A stretch of 64,000 nt of DNA from Azorinus chamasolen (lineage: Eukaryota; Mollusca; Bivalvia; Cardiida; Solecurtidae). The notes under the pieces are model-generated. The model searched no databases and was not told where the DNA came from. It saw only the letters and a list, made by a program, of their open reading frames with translations. The position numbers were made by a program, and so were the translations under genes. The stretch lies in assembly GCA_963576725.1 (NCBI GenBank), contig OY755243.1:73802106-73866105 (forward strand), read 5' to 3'. Positions 42,203-52,180 of this stretch are shown here, piece after piece (position 1 is the first letter of the stretch; each line of letters starts with the position of its first letter).

Positions 42203-42471
42203 ATGCAGAATGGGAGGAGTCAGCTTAAATTATTCAGCATGTGAAAGGTTAAATATTACACACTTTCTTATATATATTGAGGTCATAGACCTAAACCAGA
42301 TATTACAAGCAGGCTTAACCCCATGAGATTAAGTCTTTTAATCTTTTGTTAGCTTGAATTTCCACATGATAATCACAGAAACTCAATATTGGTAATGGTT
42401 TTGAAGTCCCAAAACAAATTTACTTTATATAACTGAGAAAAGACTGTGTAGACCAAGACTTTAATTGCTAA
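42203..42471. other. Intron-like sequence, nothing recognised
   Basis: No repeat or coding signal seen. Confidence 0.45.
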
Positions 42472-42555
42472 AATGCAGATCCTATAGGAGCCATCTGATC
42501 TGGGTCTACTCTGTTTGCAAAGATGCCAAAGGCATCAATATGGAGTAAAGGGTTA
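42472..42555 (+). mobile_element. Family A right half
   Basis: Starts at the tip (GATCCTATAGGAGCCATC), ends GGAGTAAAGGGTTA. Like the C copy above, the break is at the hairpin tip. Confidence 0.8.
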
Positions 42556-42597
42556 TGGCCTATGTTAGTTTGTTAATATTTTGCACAAATACATTCT

Positions 42598-42855
42598 TAA
42601 TCTTTTCTCTCATATATTTTAAATGCTTTTTCACCACTTTGCAAACAGAGTAGACCCAGATTTCTAAAGCTCCTGTTAGAGATGTCTGATCAGGGTCTGC
42701 TCTGTTTGCTTATGACATGATATAGATAAGAATTCAGTTTTTGTCAAGGCAAAGAATCCCATTGAACATTTTTATTTTTACATTGTAAAGATACAGCTAA
42801 TGGATATTCATGATGTCATTATGTCTTAAATGAATATTGAACAGATAAAGTTTCA
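42598..42855 (-). mobile_element. Family A hairpin MITE
   Basis: TTAATCTTTTCTCTCATATA; core TAAAGCTCCTGTTAGAGATG; right end GAACAGATAAAGTTTC. Confidence 0.82.
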
Positions 42856-43209
42856 CTTAAAAAAAACTCGGGCAAATAGTTCTAGGATGGTTCACTGGTG
42901 AACAGAAATTCTCCAGGTAAACAAGCAATTCCACTTTCTAACTCATTAAAATCCCCCCATCCTCACAAGAAAAATGGCTTCCTGCAGGGTTGAATGATGA
43001 AAGAATGTTAGGAGAGCATGGATATGAAGTGTGGGCCATCCTGAGTAACTATTTGATGTGCAGCCTTTTGGCTCACCTGGCAATAATTTATATATGTATG
43101 CCACATTGAGCTATCGGGATAGCCCAATATCTTTTTTGTGATCACAATCACCATAAGGGGCACCAGATAAGAGGTATTATGCCACTGTTTTCTTGGTTTC
43201 TCCGCTGTA
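42856..43209. other. Intron-like sequence with possible dispersed-repeat piece
   Basis: GAGCTATCGGGATAGCCC (43108-43125) is a short palindrome; the following 'atcacaatcaccataagggg' may be repeat-derived. No coding signal. Confidence 0.4.
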
Positions 43210-43620
43210 CCTACTTAACCTGGTGAATTCTTGTACGAAATAATGCCTTTATGAATATTAATTAGCTCAGAGCTCCAGATAATGTGTGTAAATTAAAATG
43301 TTTTCATGTATAACTTCTTTATTTCTCCGCCAAACCCTTTGTTGTGACCACTCTTTAGAATCGTCTCGAAGAGACGATTCTAAAGAGTGGTCACAACAAA
43401 GGGTTTGGTGGAGAAATGATGATTTTAGTATTTGAGTATGCACCGTTATTTGTAACTCGGTAAGTTCAAGTTTTGTAAAGACATATGGACAAAGGAGCTT
43501 TCGATGTGACTTTAGAATCAGATCTTTATTATTCCATTAGCAAACAGAGTGGACCCAGATCCTACGGCTATATTTGCAAAGGTGTAAAGCTGCGTATGTA
43601 TAGTCGAGAGTAAAGGCTAA
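43210..43620 (+). mobile_element. Family A MITE containing a G element
   Basis: ATGAATATTAATTAGCT precedes G; after it GACATATGGACAAAGGAGC..ATTAGCAAACAGAGTGGACC; hairpin reduced. Confidence 0.7.
43268..43460 (+). mobile_element. Family G hairpin MITE nested in A
   Basis: CAGAGCTCCAGATAATG..; perfect palindrome of about 45 bp per arm centred on GTCTCGAAGAGAC, extending to AACCCTTTGTTGTGACC and its inverse. Confidence 0.93.
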
Positions 43621-43874
43621 TCACCTTTTACTGCATAAATACACCTTTTCATTCCTTTGTGCAAAGAGAATAGATCCAGATCAGGCAGTCCATGTTGGAA
43701 TCATCTAATCTGAGAGTCAGGTCTGTTTGCTTATGGAAATTACATAGATTTGATTCTACAATTTCTGCTAAAGTAAAAAATTTCATGTGTTTATATATTG
43801 CTATAAAAATTAATCTTGATTAATATTCATGATGTCATTATTTCTTACAGGAATATTCATCAGATAAGAGTTAA
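43619..43874 (-). mobile_element. Family A MITE, weak hairpin
   Basis: CCTTTTACTGCATAAATACA; core CAGGCAGTCCATGTTGGAAT; ends CAGATAAGAGTTAA. Confidence 0.82.
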
Positions 43875-44011
43875 CACATTAGAAGAGACATAGGGTTTGG
43901 TGGAGAACATTTAGCTCTCATTGTCTCAGTCAGAAATAGATGAAATATAATTATGAGAGAACGACCAACCTTAGTAACCATGAGTGGATAGTTAGCTATA
44001 AGGTTTCCATA

Positions 44012-44432
44012 CAGAGCAACAGATAACGGTGCATACACAAATACTAAAATCGTCATTTCTCCACCAATCCTATGTTGTGACCACTCTTTAGAATCATCTC
44101 TTCGAGGTCTTTCTAAAGAGTGGTCACAACGTAGGGTTTGGTGGGGAAATAAAGAAGTTATTCTTGAAAATGTTTTAACCCTTTCCTCCATAAATACGCC
44201 TTTCTACGCCTCTGTAAAAGTCACTTTATGAAACCATTTTGATAAATAGAGCATTAGCTCCTATAGGAGCAAAATGCTCTATTTATCACAATGGTTTCAA
44301 ACTACAAAATTCTGAAAAATTCCTTTTCTCTAGTTAATGCTCCTTTTTGGGTAGATTTATTCAAAGTGGTTTGATCTAAAATAGCCTATGGAGGAAAGGG
44401 TTAATTTATTCATCTTATCTGAAGCCCTGTTC
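44012..44432 (+). mobile_element. Family G MITE containing a C copy
   Basis: CAGAGCAACAGATAACGG; core AATCATCTCTTCGAGGTCTT; interrupted at its GTTTTAATTT by family C; ends TTCATCTTATCTGAAGCCCTG. Confidence 0.9.
44174..44404 (+). mobile_element. Family C MITE nested in G
   Basis: TTAACCCTTTCCTCCATAAA to GGAGGAAAGGGTTAA; tip TTAGCTCCTATAGGAGCAAA. Confidence 0.94.
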
Positions 44433-44930
44433 CATACATGAAAAGTTTGAATTACCCATGGACAATTCAACTATTCGTCAGTAAGGGGCTTTTATCAACA
44501 TCTATAACTACTCAGCCATTGAGGCTTCCTGAAAATTTGAAATTTTCTTGCTAAAAAACTTGATCTCGGAACGTTTTATTCCAAATTTCTTGAAGCAAGG
44601 TGAGCGATTTTTGGACCATAATAGCTCTCTTGTTTGAGTAGAAAATTGGAATTAATTTGGAAGATTGAAATACTTTTGGAATATTAATAACTAATAAGCA
44701 CTGAATCCCAGGGTTTTCCCCTGTTAATTGCATTATTGCATCATTTTCCAGAATGTATACTCAAATTAGACTCAAAGGAGAAATTAGCTAAGCATTTAGA
44801 AGACCAAGATGAATATGCCTTTTGAAAACAAAAAAAAGTTATTAGACTGCACAAGTTGTTACATGTATGTCTGAATATTCTAAAATCCATTTGAAGAACT
44901 CATCATTGTGATGGTTAGGGACTAAGGGTA
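44433..44930. other. Intron-like sequence, nothing recognised
   Basis: No repeat or coding signal seen. Confidence 0.5.
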
Positions 44931-44931
44931 A

Positions 44932-45431
44932 TTAACCATTTTCCTGTTGAGTATTCATGTAATAAATATTGATATCATGAATATTTATTTGATGAATTGT
45001 TATAATGGCATAATTGTACATAGGATTTTTTGGCATTGGTAGAAACTGTAGAGTTAGATCTATTGTAATTTCATAACCCTTTCCCTGTTCTATGTTTATA
45101 TCAAATTTTAATACCTACTGAATATTCATGGACATAATAGTTATAACGAAATATGGAAGGTGGAATATTGTAGCCATTTTAGAAAGTAAAGACACAGATC
45201 TTTGAAATTCTATTAGCAAACAGAGTAGACCCTGATCAGACGGCTCCTCTAGGAGCCGTCTAATCTGGGTCTACTCTGTTTGCAGATGCGTGGGAACACG
45301 TTTATATGAGGGAAAGGGATAAGCAAACATAGCAGACCCTGATCAGACGGCTCCGACAGGAGACATCTGATCAGGGTCTACTCTGTTTGCAAAGGCATGA
45401 AAATGTGTTTATGAAGGAGAGCCCGGGTTAA
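44932..45431 (+). mobile_element. Family A MITE containing a B copy
   Basis: TTAACCATTTTCCTGTTGAG..TTGTAATTTC, B at 45073-45322, then AAGCAAACATAGCAGACCC, tip GGCTCCGACAGGAGAC, ending GCCCGGGTTAA. Confidence 0.9.
45073..45322 (+). mobile_element. Family B hairpin MITE nested in A
   Basis: Flanked by ATAA on both sides instead of TTAA; tip ACGGCTCCTCTAGGAGCCGT; ends GAGGGAAAGGG. Confidence 0.95.
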
Positions 45432-45665
45432 CACTTTGACTGCAAAATATCCAAAGTTGAATGACCCAAAAGTGTTTAGTTATAGAGTCCATTATGAATG
45501 AAAGGCTAAAATTTGCATGGGGCTTTTGAATGACAAACAGTGCAAACCCTGATAAGATGTCTCCTCAAATTGGCAGTGCACTAGTTTTGTTTTCCATATT
45601 CAAAGACTTACTGCAACATTGAGATGGCCTACACTGAGAATTCAAATTGGAATGCTGTATTATTG
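45428..45665 (+). mobile_element. Family E remnant
   Basis: TTAACACTTTGACTGCAAAA and GACAAACAGTGCAAACCCTG..GATGTCTCCTC; right arm lost. Confidence 0.55.
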
Positions 45666-45689
45666 GAATGACAGACAATATAGAAATAT

Positions 45690-45795
45690 AGAAACAGAAA
45701 GATTCCCAAACAATCCTGTGTACTTATGCCATTATTCAAGGTTCCCATAGGAGCTGTCTGATCTGGGTCTACTCTGTTTGCAAATGCATGAAGAA
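45690..45795. mobile_element. Rearranged family A fragment
   Basis: Body TCCTGTGTACTTATGCCATT joined out of order to CCATAGGAGCTGTCTGATC..TTTGCAAATGCATG. Confidence 0.55.
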
Positions 45796-46061
45796 GAAAA
45801 GTGTTTTTTGCAGCTTTACATATGTACGTACTGGTGGAGAGGAGAGATTGGGTGTCGGAATATTTTGGGATGAATAATGGTAGGCCATACTTCAGCTACA
45901 GTTGAATGTGTCAGTGATGGCATCTATATCCATATGCTTTCTTGCCTATTTATTGACAGAATATTGTTACTGAAGCTGGTACATTATGACTTCAATCATT
46001 ATAACCAGATTGCAGTCTACCTGTCGTTTTAACGCTTATAATAACAAATTGGACCTTTTAC

Positions 46062-46140
46062 TTGCAAACAGCTTGGATCCAGATTAGACATCGTGTAAAT
46101 CAGCGTGTCTGGATCCACGATGTTTGACTCTTGGTGGATA
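46062..46140. repeat. Family H inverted repeat
   Basis: CAAACAGCTTGGATCCAGAT..AGCGTGTCTGGATCCACGAT. Confidence 0.55.
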
Positions 46141-46345
46141 GTTTCTCGAAAGCTTGCACAAATCGAAGGGACGGGTTGGTAAAAATTGTTAACGGGTTAT
46201 GGTTCTAGCAAACATAATTTCTTGAGAGCACAATAAGTGTCAAGAGTGGTACGGAAATGATGTATCACTGCAGATAGCTTCAACAGAAGTCTGTGATTAT
46301 GCACAGCAGGCTGCCGTGTTGGTATCCCGAGTACACACGAACATA

Positions 46346-46360
46346 CATGTGTGTGTGTGT
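46346..46360. repeat. (GT)n short tract
   Basis: Seven GT units. Confidence 0.8.
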
Positions 46361-46371
46361 AACAACATTAT

Positions 46372-46620
46372 CTCTGTACTTCAGGAATATTCGTGTAAGA
46401 AATAATGACAGAATGAATATTAATAATCTTAATTTTGATTACAGAATTATGAACATACAGTAGGAATTTTGGCCATGGCAAAAACTACATGTATATCTTT
46501 CCATTATAAAAAATATAAGCAAACAGAGCACATACTTATCAGAGGGCTCCTACAGTGGTCATCAGTACTGCTCTGGGTCTGCTCTGTTTTCAGAAGCCTA
46601 GCAGTGTGTATCTTGGGGGA
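46372..46620 (+). mobile_element. Family A hairpin MITE, eroded
   Basis: TATTCGTGTAAGAAATAATG, GAGGGCTCCTACAGTGGTC; right end diverged. Confidence 0.75.
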
Positions 46621-46859
46621 TGGGGGTTATAATCAAGGAATAACACTTTCCCGTCTTACTGATAATTTGTTTTAAAAAATTATATTCTTACCCATGAATG
46701 CAGGGAAATAGTTAATTAATGGGCAGTTGTGTATTGTGTAAAGCCAGAACAGAGGGATCCTGGATTTGGAGCCTTCTGATGAGGATCTGCACATGCCGTT
46801 TGCTGGTCTTTAAATTCTTTCAGCAAAGTTTACCCTTTCATATAGAATTGATTGTGCTT

Positions 46860-47096
46860 TTAACCCTTTACTCCATAAATATGTCTGTATTTGCCTATGC
46901 AAACAGAGAAGACCAAAATCAGATGGCTCCCACAGGAGCCTTCTTATCAGGCTCTGCTCTTTTTGCATTATAGTATAGCATAGATCTAATTCAACAATTT
47001 CTGTCTGAGCCAAAATGACTAGTCTTGTGTTCATAATTTTTTTTATGTCATTGCAAAAAGTAATCTTATTAAAAATCATGATGTCATAAGGGTTAA
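46860..47096 (-). mobile_element. Family A MITE with small terminal deletion
   Basis: TTAACCCTTTACTCCATAAA; core CAGATGGCTCCCACAGGAGC; ends GATGTCATAAGGGTTAA. Confidence 0.9.
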
Positions 47097-47122
47097 TTGG
47101 GGAATACAGCCATGATTTATGA

Positions 47123-47361
47123 GTTAATCTTTACCTAATGAATATTCATGTAAAAAATTATGACATTGTTAATATTAGCTATTGAATTTTGATAATAGTA
47201 TATGAACAAAGAAAGTTTTGGCTATAGCAGAAACTAATATCAGATCCATTCCATGAGCAATTAGAACAGATCCAGATCAGATGGCTCTTACAGGACCATC
47301 TGATGTTGGTCTACTGTGTTTGCAAAACACCATAAGACCTTGCTATTAGCTAAAGAGTAAA
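47123..47361 (+). mobile_element. Family A MITE
   Basis: TTAATCTTTACCTAATGAAT; core CAGATGGCTCTTACAGGACC; right end eroded. Confidence 0.82.
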
Positions 47362-47377
47362 CCCTTTCCCTCATAAA

Positions 47378-47534
47378 AAATTGTCATTTCTCCACCAAAT
47401 TCTATGTTGTGACCACTTTTTAAAATCGTCTCTTCGAGACATTTCTAACCAGCAGCAACAACATAGGGTTTGGTGGAGAGATAAAGAATTATTATTGAAA
47501 ATGTTTTAATTTACCCATCTTATCTGGACCTCTG
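47378..47534 (+). mobile_element. Family G MITE, left end missing
   Basis: AAATTGTCATTTCTCCACC; core AAATCGTCTCTTCGAGACAT; ends CTTATCTGGACCTCTG. Confidence 0.85.
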
Positions 47535-47653
47535 GTAGAGTTGGGGGTTACCTTGTGTTGTCTGGTACCAATGTGACTTTGTAGGTCGCAGACAATTGCA
47601 CACATGATGTTACCTATCTGACATTCATCTCTTGGGCCTACAAAATGTGCAAT

Positions 47654-47835
47654 TAACCTTTTGCATGCTATGCAAATGATTGTCTTCTAAATATTTGGTA
47701 GACTTTCTCGCAAAAGGAATGATTATTCTAAATACAATTTGAATGGCAAATATTTTGGATCATTAAGAGATGCCGAGACACTAAGTGTGTCATCTAGATC
47801 CAGATTGTTTGAGAAGGTAATCATGGATTTGTTAG
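47654..47835. repeat. Family H element with TTAA-type left end
   Basis: TTAACCTTTTGCATGCTATG leads into TTTTGGATCATTAAGAGATG..GTGTGTCATCTAGATCCAG. Confidence 0.55.
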
Positions 47836-48298
47836 TAACTTTTCAAAGGTTTATTTCCATCAGCCTTGGAATAGCAAATTTCTCAGCATTTGTAAGCAAT
47901 GAGAACCATGCAGGTATGGTATTTCTAAGACTTGACGGAAACTCAGATTCTAAGATTGTTTGGTTCGTCAGTTCGTTTTAGAAGTGTAGAAAATATTCTC
48001 GGGAATATGGCAAGCAGCATTTTTGTTTTGTAGCTGAAGTGTTTGTACATTGAAAGGTCGAGTACTGGTAGGAATGGAGGTAAATATTTTATGCTCGTAG
48101 TTGCTGTATGATCAGCTGGTACTAATCAGCGGGATGTAAGATTCCATGCCAACCGATAAAGCCATTGATAGATCTCTTAGTATCTCACACTTCTAGAGTG
48201 TTATGGCCGCTTGGTTTCAATATGTTTGTCCTATCATAGCATGTTATATGCTTGCTCATATCTTAATTTTTTATGTATTTATATTGTATGTATTAATC
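47836..48298. other. Intron-like sequence, nothing recognised
   Basis: No repeat or coding signal; frames here lack domains. Confidence 0.5.
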
Positions 48299-48305
48299 CT
48301 TTACA

Positions 48306-48605
48306 CAGAGATCCAGATAAGGTGTGTAAATGTAAACATTTTCAACAATAGCTCCTTTATTTCTCCACCAAACCCCATACTGTCACCTGCCAGACTGTTT
48401 AGCTAAGAATCTTCTCGAAGAGACATTTATAAACAGTGGTCACAGTATAGCGTTTGGTGGAGAATTAACGATTTAACACATTACCCCCCTAGCGACCACT
48501 CTTTTTAGAATCGTCTCTCGAAGAGACGATTCTAAAGAGTGGTCACAATATAGGGTTTGGTTGAGAAATGAGGAAATTTGGAACACATTTTATCTGTAGC
48601 TCTGG
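48306..48605 (+). mobile_element. Two adjacent family G elements
   Basis: First: CAGAGATCCAGATAAGG to about 48477, core TCTTCTCGAAGAGACAT. Second, lacking its left end, from 48485: core AATCGTCTCTCGAAGAGACG, ends TTATCTGTAGCTCTG. Confidence 0.85.
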
Positions 48606-49001
48606 TCTTCAAATGTTTATCATATGACTGTATGTTGTATTCATATGGCAGGGCACAATCATATATTTCATTTTAAATAGTTTATCTTCAAGCAAAGTTG
48701 TGGTCAGAGCATAAGTTAGCCAGTCTTGCTGTGATAGTTGACCTCTTAATTAACACCTACCTGCTAATAAAAATACCCTAGAATAATTATTTCCTAACAT
48801 GGCCGTGACTGCCTTCATCAAAAGGAATGTGGCCTAGCCAGTGGATAGGCAATTAGTTACACACGGACTGGGTGGGGACTGCAGCTGTATCCTAGAGGGC
48901 AGGTTATGTCAGGCAACTGCCGAGTTTGGAAAACATCACTGGACATGTGCTTGTACCCTTTGGTGCATCAGTGGATTGGTTCAATATATATCGTTTTGGA
49001 A
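48606..49001. other. Intron-like sequence, nothing recognised
   Basis: Slightly GC-richer around 48820-48960; no coding support beyond short frames. Confidence 0.45.
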
Positions 49002-49392
49002 TCCAATCTTTCCCTCAAATAAACGCCTTATATGTTAACACATTTGCAAATAGAGTAGATCCAGATCAGACAGTTCCTGTGAGAGCATCTGATCAGGGTC
49101 TGCTCTGTTTGCTTAAATATTACAATAGATCTGATAAGTTTCATGAATCAGAGCTACAGATAAGGGTGCGTACTCAAATACTAAAATCGTCATTTCTCCA
49201 CCAAACCCTATGTTGTGACCACTCATCTCTCCAAGACGATTCTAAAGAGTGGTGACAACATGGGGAACAGTGGAGAAATTAAGGACTTATTCTTAAAAAT
49301 GTTTTAATTTACGCATCTTATGTGGACCTGATGAATTCAATGTACATTGTATTTAAATTTTTACATGGATGTTCATGAAGTAATGAGTAACA
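49002..49392 (-). mobile_element. Family A/B MITE containing a G element
   Basis: TTTCCCTCAAATAAACGCC, core CAGACAGTTCCTGTGAGAGC; split by G; resumes TTTACATGGATGTTCATG. Confidence 0.75.
49149..49330 (+). mobile_element. Family G hairpin MITE nested
   Basis: CAGAGCTACAGATAAGGGTG to TTATGTGGACCTG; left hairpin arm shortened (CACTCATCTCTCCAAGACGA). Confidence 0.85.
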
Positions 49393-49652
49393 CTAGACAT
49401 AAATGAGTTTACAATTGCCCTGTAATAAAAGGTGTTTTTTGAAACAGTAATTTTTGTTCAACGGTTTGTTTATTCATCATATATACATCCATATAATTGA
49501 TTATGATTGAGGGATAGCTATTGTTGCTGAATGCTTTATGTTTGAGCACATAGTGGCATTATCAGCTATATCATCTTACAACCGCTTTGCTGTTCTTTTT
49601 AAATTGGGGAGATGTAATCACTGCTGTGATTTATGAAATTGTCTGTGAGATC

Positions 49653-49875
49653 TGAACCCTTCGAATGCTGGGACACCAAGTGTTCTGTCATTTGCAAACA
49701 GTGCAGACCCAGATCAGAGAGTTCCTAGAGGAGCCCTCTGATCAGGGTCTGCACTTTTTGACGTTCAGAACCCTCTCACAAATTATACCTTTTGATACTA
49801 AAATTTAAAATGGACTCTTATTATTAAACAATGATGGACCATTCCACTTTGAAAATTCAGCATTTAAAGGGTTAA
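49653..49875 (+). mobile_element. Family E hairpin MITE, both ends visible
   Basis: CCCTTCGAATGCTGGGACAC; core CAGAGAGTTCCTAGAGGAGC; right end TCAGCATTTAAAGGGTTAA. Confidence 0.88.
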
Positions 49876-49949
49876 CCATTAGCTTGGTGAGCAAATAATT
49901 GTCTCAAAGTTTCATCTCCTTCATTCGGCCTAGAAAAAGATTTATTTTT

Positions 49950-50060
49950 TCTCCCTACAATGAATGCTATCTGAATGACAGTTAGTATAGATCATGATGA
50001 GACACGAGACACACCACTCTATACTTGGTGTTTCATTTGGACCCAAACTGCCTGTAGAGA
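49950..50060. repeat. Family H-like degenerate palindrome
   Basis: ATAGATCATGATGAGACACG..GGTGTTTCATTTGGACCCAA. Confidence 0.45.
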
Positions 50061-50239
50061 TTAACATGTGGATTCATGTGCTGAAGATTAATAAGATAAG
50101 CATGACGTAGATAAATCATTGTACTCATGGCTATTTAAGACCTGCAGATCATTAAAAAGGAGTGAGTCTAAATTTAAATGCCAGAACCTTAGAAATTAGT
50201 GTTGTGGGACAGAACATTTGCTGGAGACTTTCATAATAC

Positions 50240-50463
50240 TTAACCCTTTACTCCATGAATATTCGTGAAAGAAATAACATCATCATAATAGTACATGGAC
50301 ATTGGACATCTTTTTAATGGCAGAAACTATAGAATCATATCAATATTATAATAAAAAACCCCAGAGCAGACCTTGATCAGATGGCTCCTACAGGAGCCAT
50401 CTGATCTGGGTCTACTCTGTTTGCAAAGTGGTAGAAAGGCATATTTATAGAGTAAAGAGTTAA
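50240..50463 (+). mobile_element. Family A hairpin MITE
   Basis: TTAACCCTTTACTCCATGAA; tip ATGGCTCCTACAGGAGCCAT; ends GAGTAAAGAGTTAA. Confidence 0.92.
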
Positions 50464-50615
50464 CTCTGTCCTTGATGAATAGTACACATAGTAGTATTTG
50501 ATGTTGGTTGAAACTGTAGTGGCAGATCTATTATAATTTCATAAGCAAACCGATCCTTTGATCTGGGTCTATTATGTTAACAATGACATAAAAAGCGTTT
50601 ATATGTAAGTCAAGG
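50460..50615 (+). mobile_element. Family A MITE, hairpin deleted, sharing a TTAA
   Basis: TTAACTCTGTCCTTGATGAA; CATAAGCAAACCGATCC jumps to TTTGATCTGGGTC. Confidence 0.78.
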
Positions 50616-50757
50616 TCACAGGTCGTTTTAGGTCATTGTTTATGAATGTGCTGACTGATTCCTGAAGATCACTGACTTGCATTGGTGAATTTTAAAATAA
50701 AATTGACAAAAATGCTGACTTAACCTAAGAGGCATTGCAAGCTTATTGTGTTATTCA

Positions 50758-50918
50758 TTAACCCATTCCCTCATAGGCTATTTTTAGATCCAATCTCATT
50801 TAATAAATCTACCAAAAAGGAGCAATAACAGGAGAAAAGGATTTTTTTTTTAGAATTTTGTAATTTGAAACCATTGTGATAAATAGAGCATTTGCTCCTA
50901 TATGAGGGAAAGGGTTAA
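50758..50918 (-). mobile_element. Family C half element (one arm only)
   Basis: TTAACCCATTCCCTCATAGG to the tip GCATTTGCTCCTATA, then straight to TGAGGGAAAGGGTTAA. Confidence 0.9.
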
Positions 50919-51084
50919 GGGAAATGTTTGCCATGACATACACTTAGAATTGGATCTACATGTATATTATTTCAGAAGCAATCAGAGCAGACCCTGGTCA
51001 CACAGCTATAATAGGAGCTGCCTGATAATTCGGGTCTTCTCAGTTTGGAAATGCATAATGCATGTTCATTGAGTAAAGGGTTAA
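50915..51084 (+). mobile_element. Family A MITE, left end replaced
   Basis: Begins at the shared TTAA in mid-body (AATGTTTGCCATGACA); core CACAGCTATAATAGGAGCTG; ends GAGTAAAGGGTTAA. Confidence 0.85.
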
Positions 51085-51332
51085 GCTTTTACTCCATAAA
51101 TACGCCTTCCTACGCCTTTGCAAACAGAGTAGACCCAGATCAGACAGCTCCTATAGGAGCCATCTGATCAGGGTCTGCTCTGTTTGCTTATGATATAATA
51201 TAGATATGATTCTACAGTTTTTTCCATTGCCAAAAATTCCTCTGTCCATGTGCTATTATAGCAAATTAATCTAATTATAATATTCATGACGTCATTACAC
51301 CTTACATAAATATTCATCAAGTAAAGGGTTAA
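51081..51332 (-). mobile_element. Family A hairpin MITE, full length
   Basis: TTAAGCTTTTACTCCATAAA to AAGTAAAGGGTTAA; core CAGACAGCTCCTATAGGAGC. Confidence 0.94.
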
Positions 51333-51645
51333 CCAGGCCTTGATGTTTCTGGTTCCGACTTCACCTGTGGTAATGCGATGTTTGTTTTTGTTAATATTTC
51401 CTGCATAGATCAAAGCTGATAGAGGGAAAGTAGTGATAAAGATGATGTTATTGGATGAAAGAATGCTTTGATGAAGTTAGGTCGAGCTTGAAAATGGAAA
51501 GAAAAGTAATCCAATATGAAAAAAAGAGGATTGAGGGAATGATTTACTCATTAAGTAGGTAATTATGGCCATTATAGATATTCTGTTATATGATATGAAA
51601 AGTGAGAAATTAATTACATGTACTTACCTGTTTGCACACTAACAG
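51333..51645. other. Intron-like sequence, nothing recognised
   Basis: No repeat or coding signal seen. Confidence 0.45.
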
Positions 51646-51649
51646 CAAG

Positions 51650-51825
51650 CTTGTGGTGGCCTGTGGGATCAGTTTGGATTCAAATGAGATGCCATGTAAT
51701 TTGGCGTCTCATCAGGATCCAAACTATTTGATTTTGATCCTGATTGCATTTTATAAGAGATATTTATAATGGAGAAGTAAGTGCCAGAATTGCAGCAGAC
51801 GACCATTTTGGCACAAAAAGACCAA
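51650..51825. repeat. Family H element
   Basis: CAGTTTGGATTCAAATGAGA, CCATGTAATTTGG, GTCTCATCAGGATCCAAACT. Followed by CAGAATTGCAGCAGACGACC, a downstream motif shared with the copy at 1.0 kb. Confidence 0.6.
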
Positions 51826-51847
51826 GGCCAACATTGGTTATAATGCA

Positions 51848-51872
51848 CCCCCCCCCTCCCCCCCCCCCCCCC
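51848..51872. repeat. Poly-C tract
   Basis: 25 bases, all C except T at 51857. Confidence 0.95.
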
Positions 51873-51885
51873 AATGATTAGACTT

Positions 51886-52112
51886 TTAACCCTTTACACC
51901 ATGAATATTAATTGCTGAATTTTAATAAGAATATACATGTAATATGAACACTTGGTTATTTGAGCATGGCAGAAACTCTAATATCAGATCTATATAATTC
52001 CATTTGCAAACAGAGAAGACCCTGATCAGATGGCATGTACAGGAGTCATATCATCTGAGTCTACTCAGTTTGCAAAGGTGTCAAGAGATATCTTTATGGT
52101 GCAAAGGGTTGA
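51886..52112 (+). mobile_element. Family A MITE just upstream of the NFI exon
   Basis: TTAACCCTTTACACCATGAA to GTGCAAAGGGTTGA; core CAGATGGCATGTACAGGAGT. Ends 68 bp before the exon at 52181. Confidence 0.9.
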
Positions 52113-52180
52113 AAGCCCTTTTCAATGTATAATGGACACCTATAGGTTGAAAATAAAAAATGAGTCTTGTTTCATTTCAG

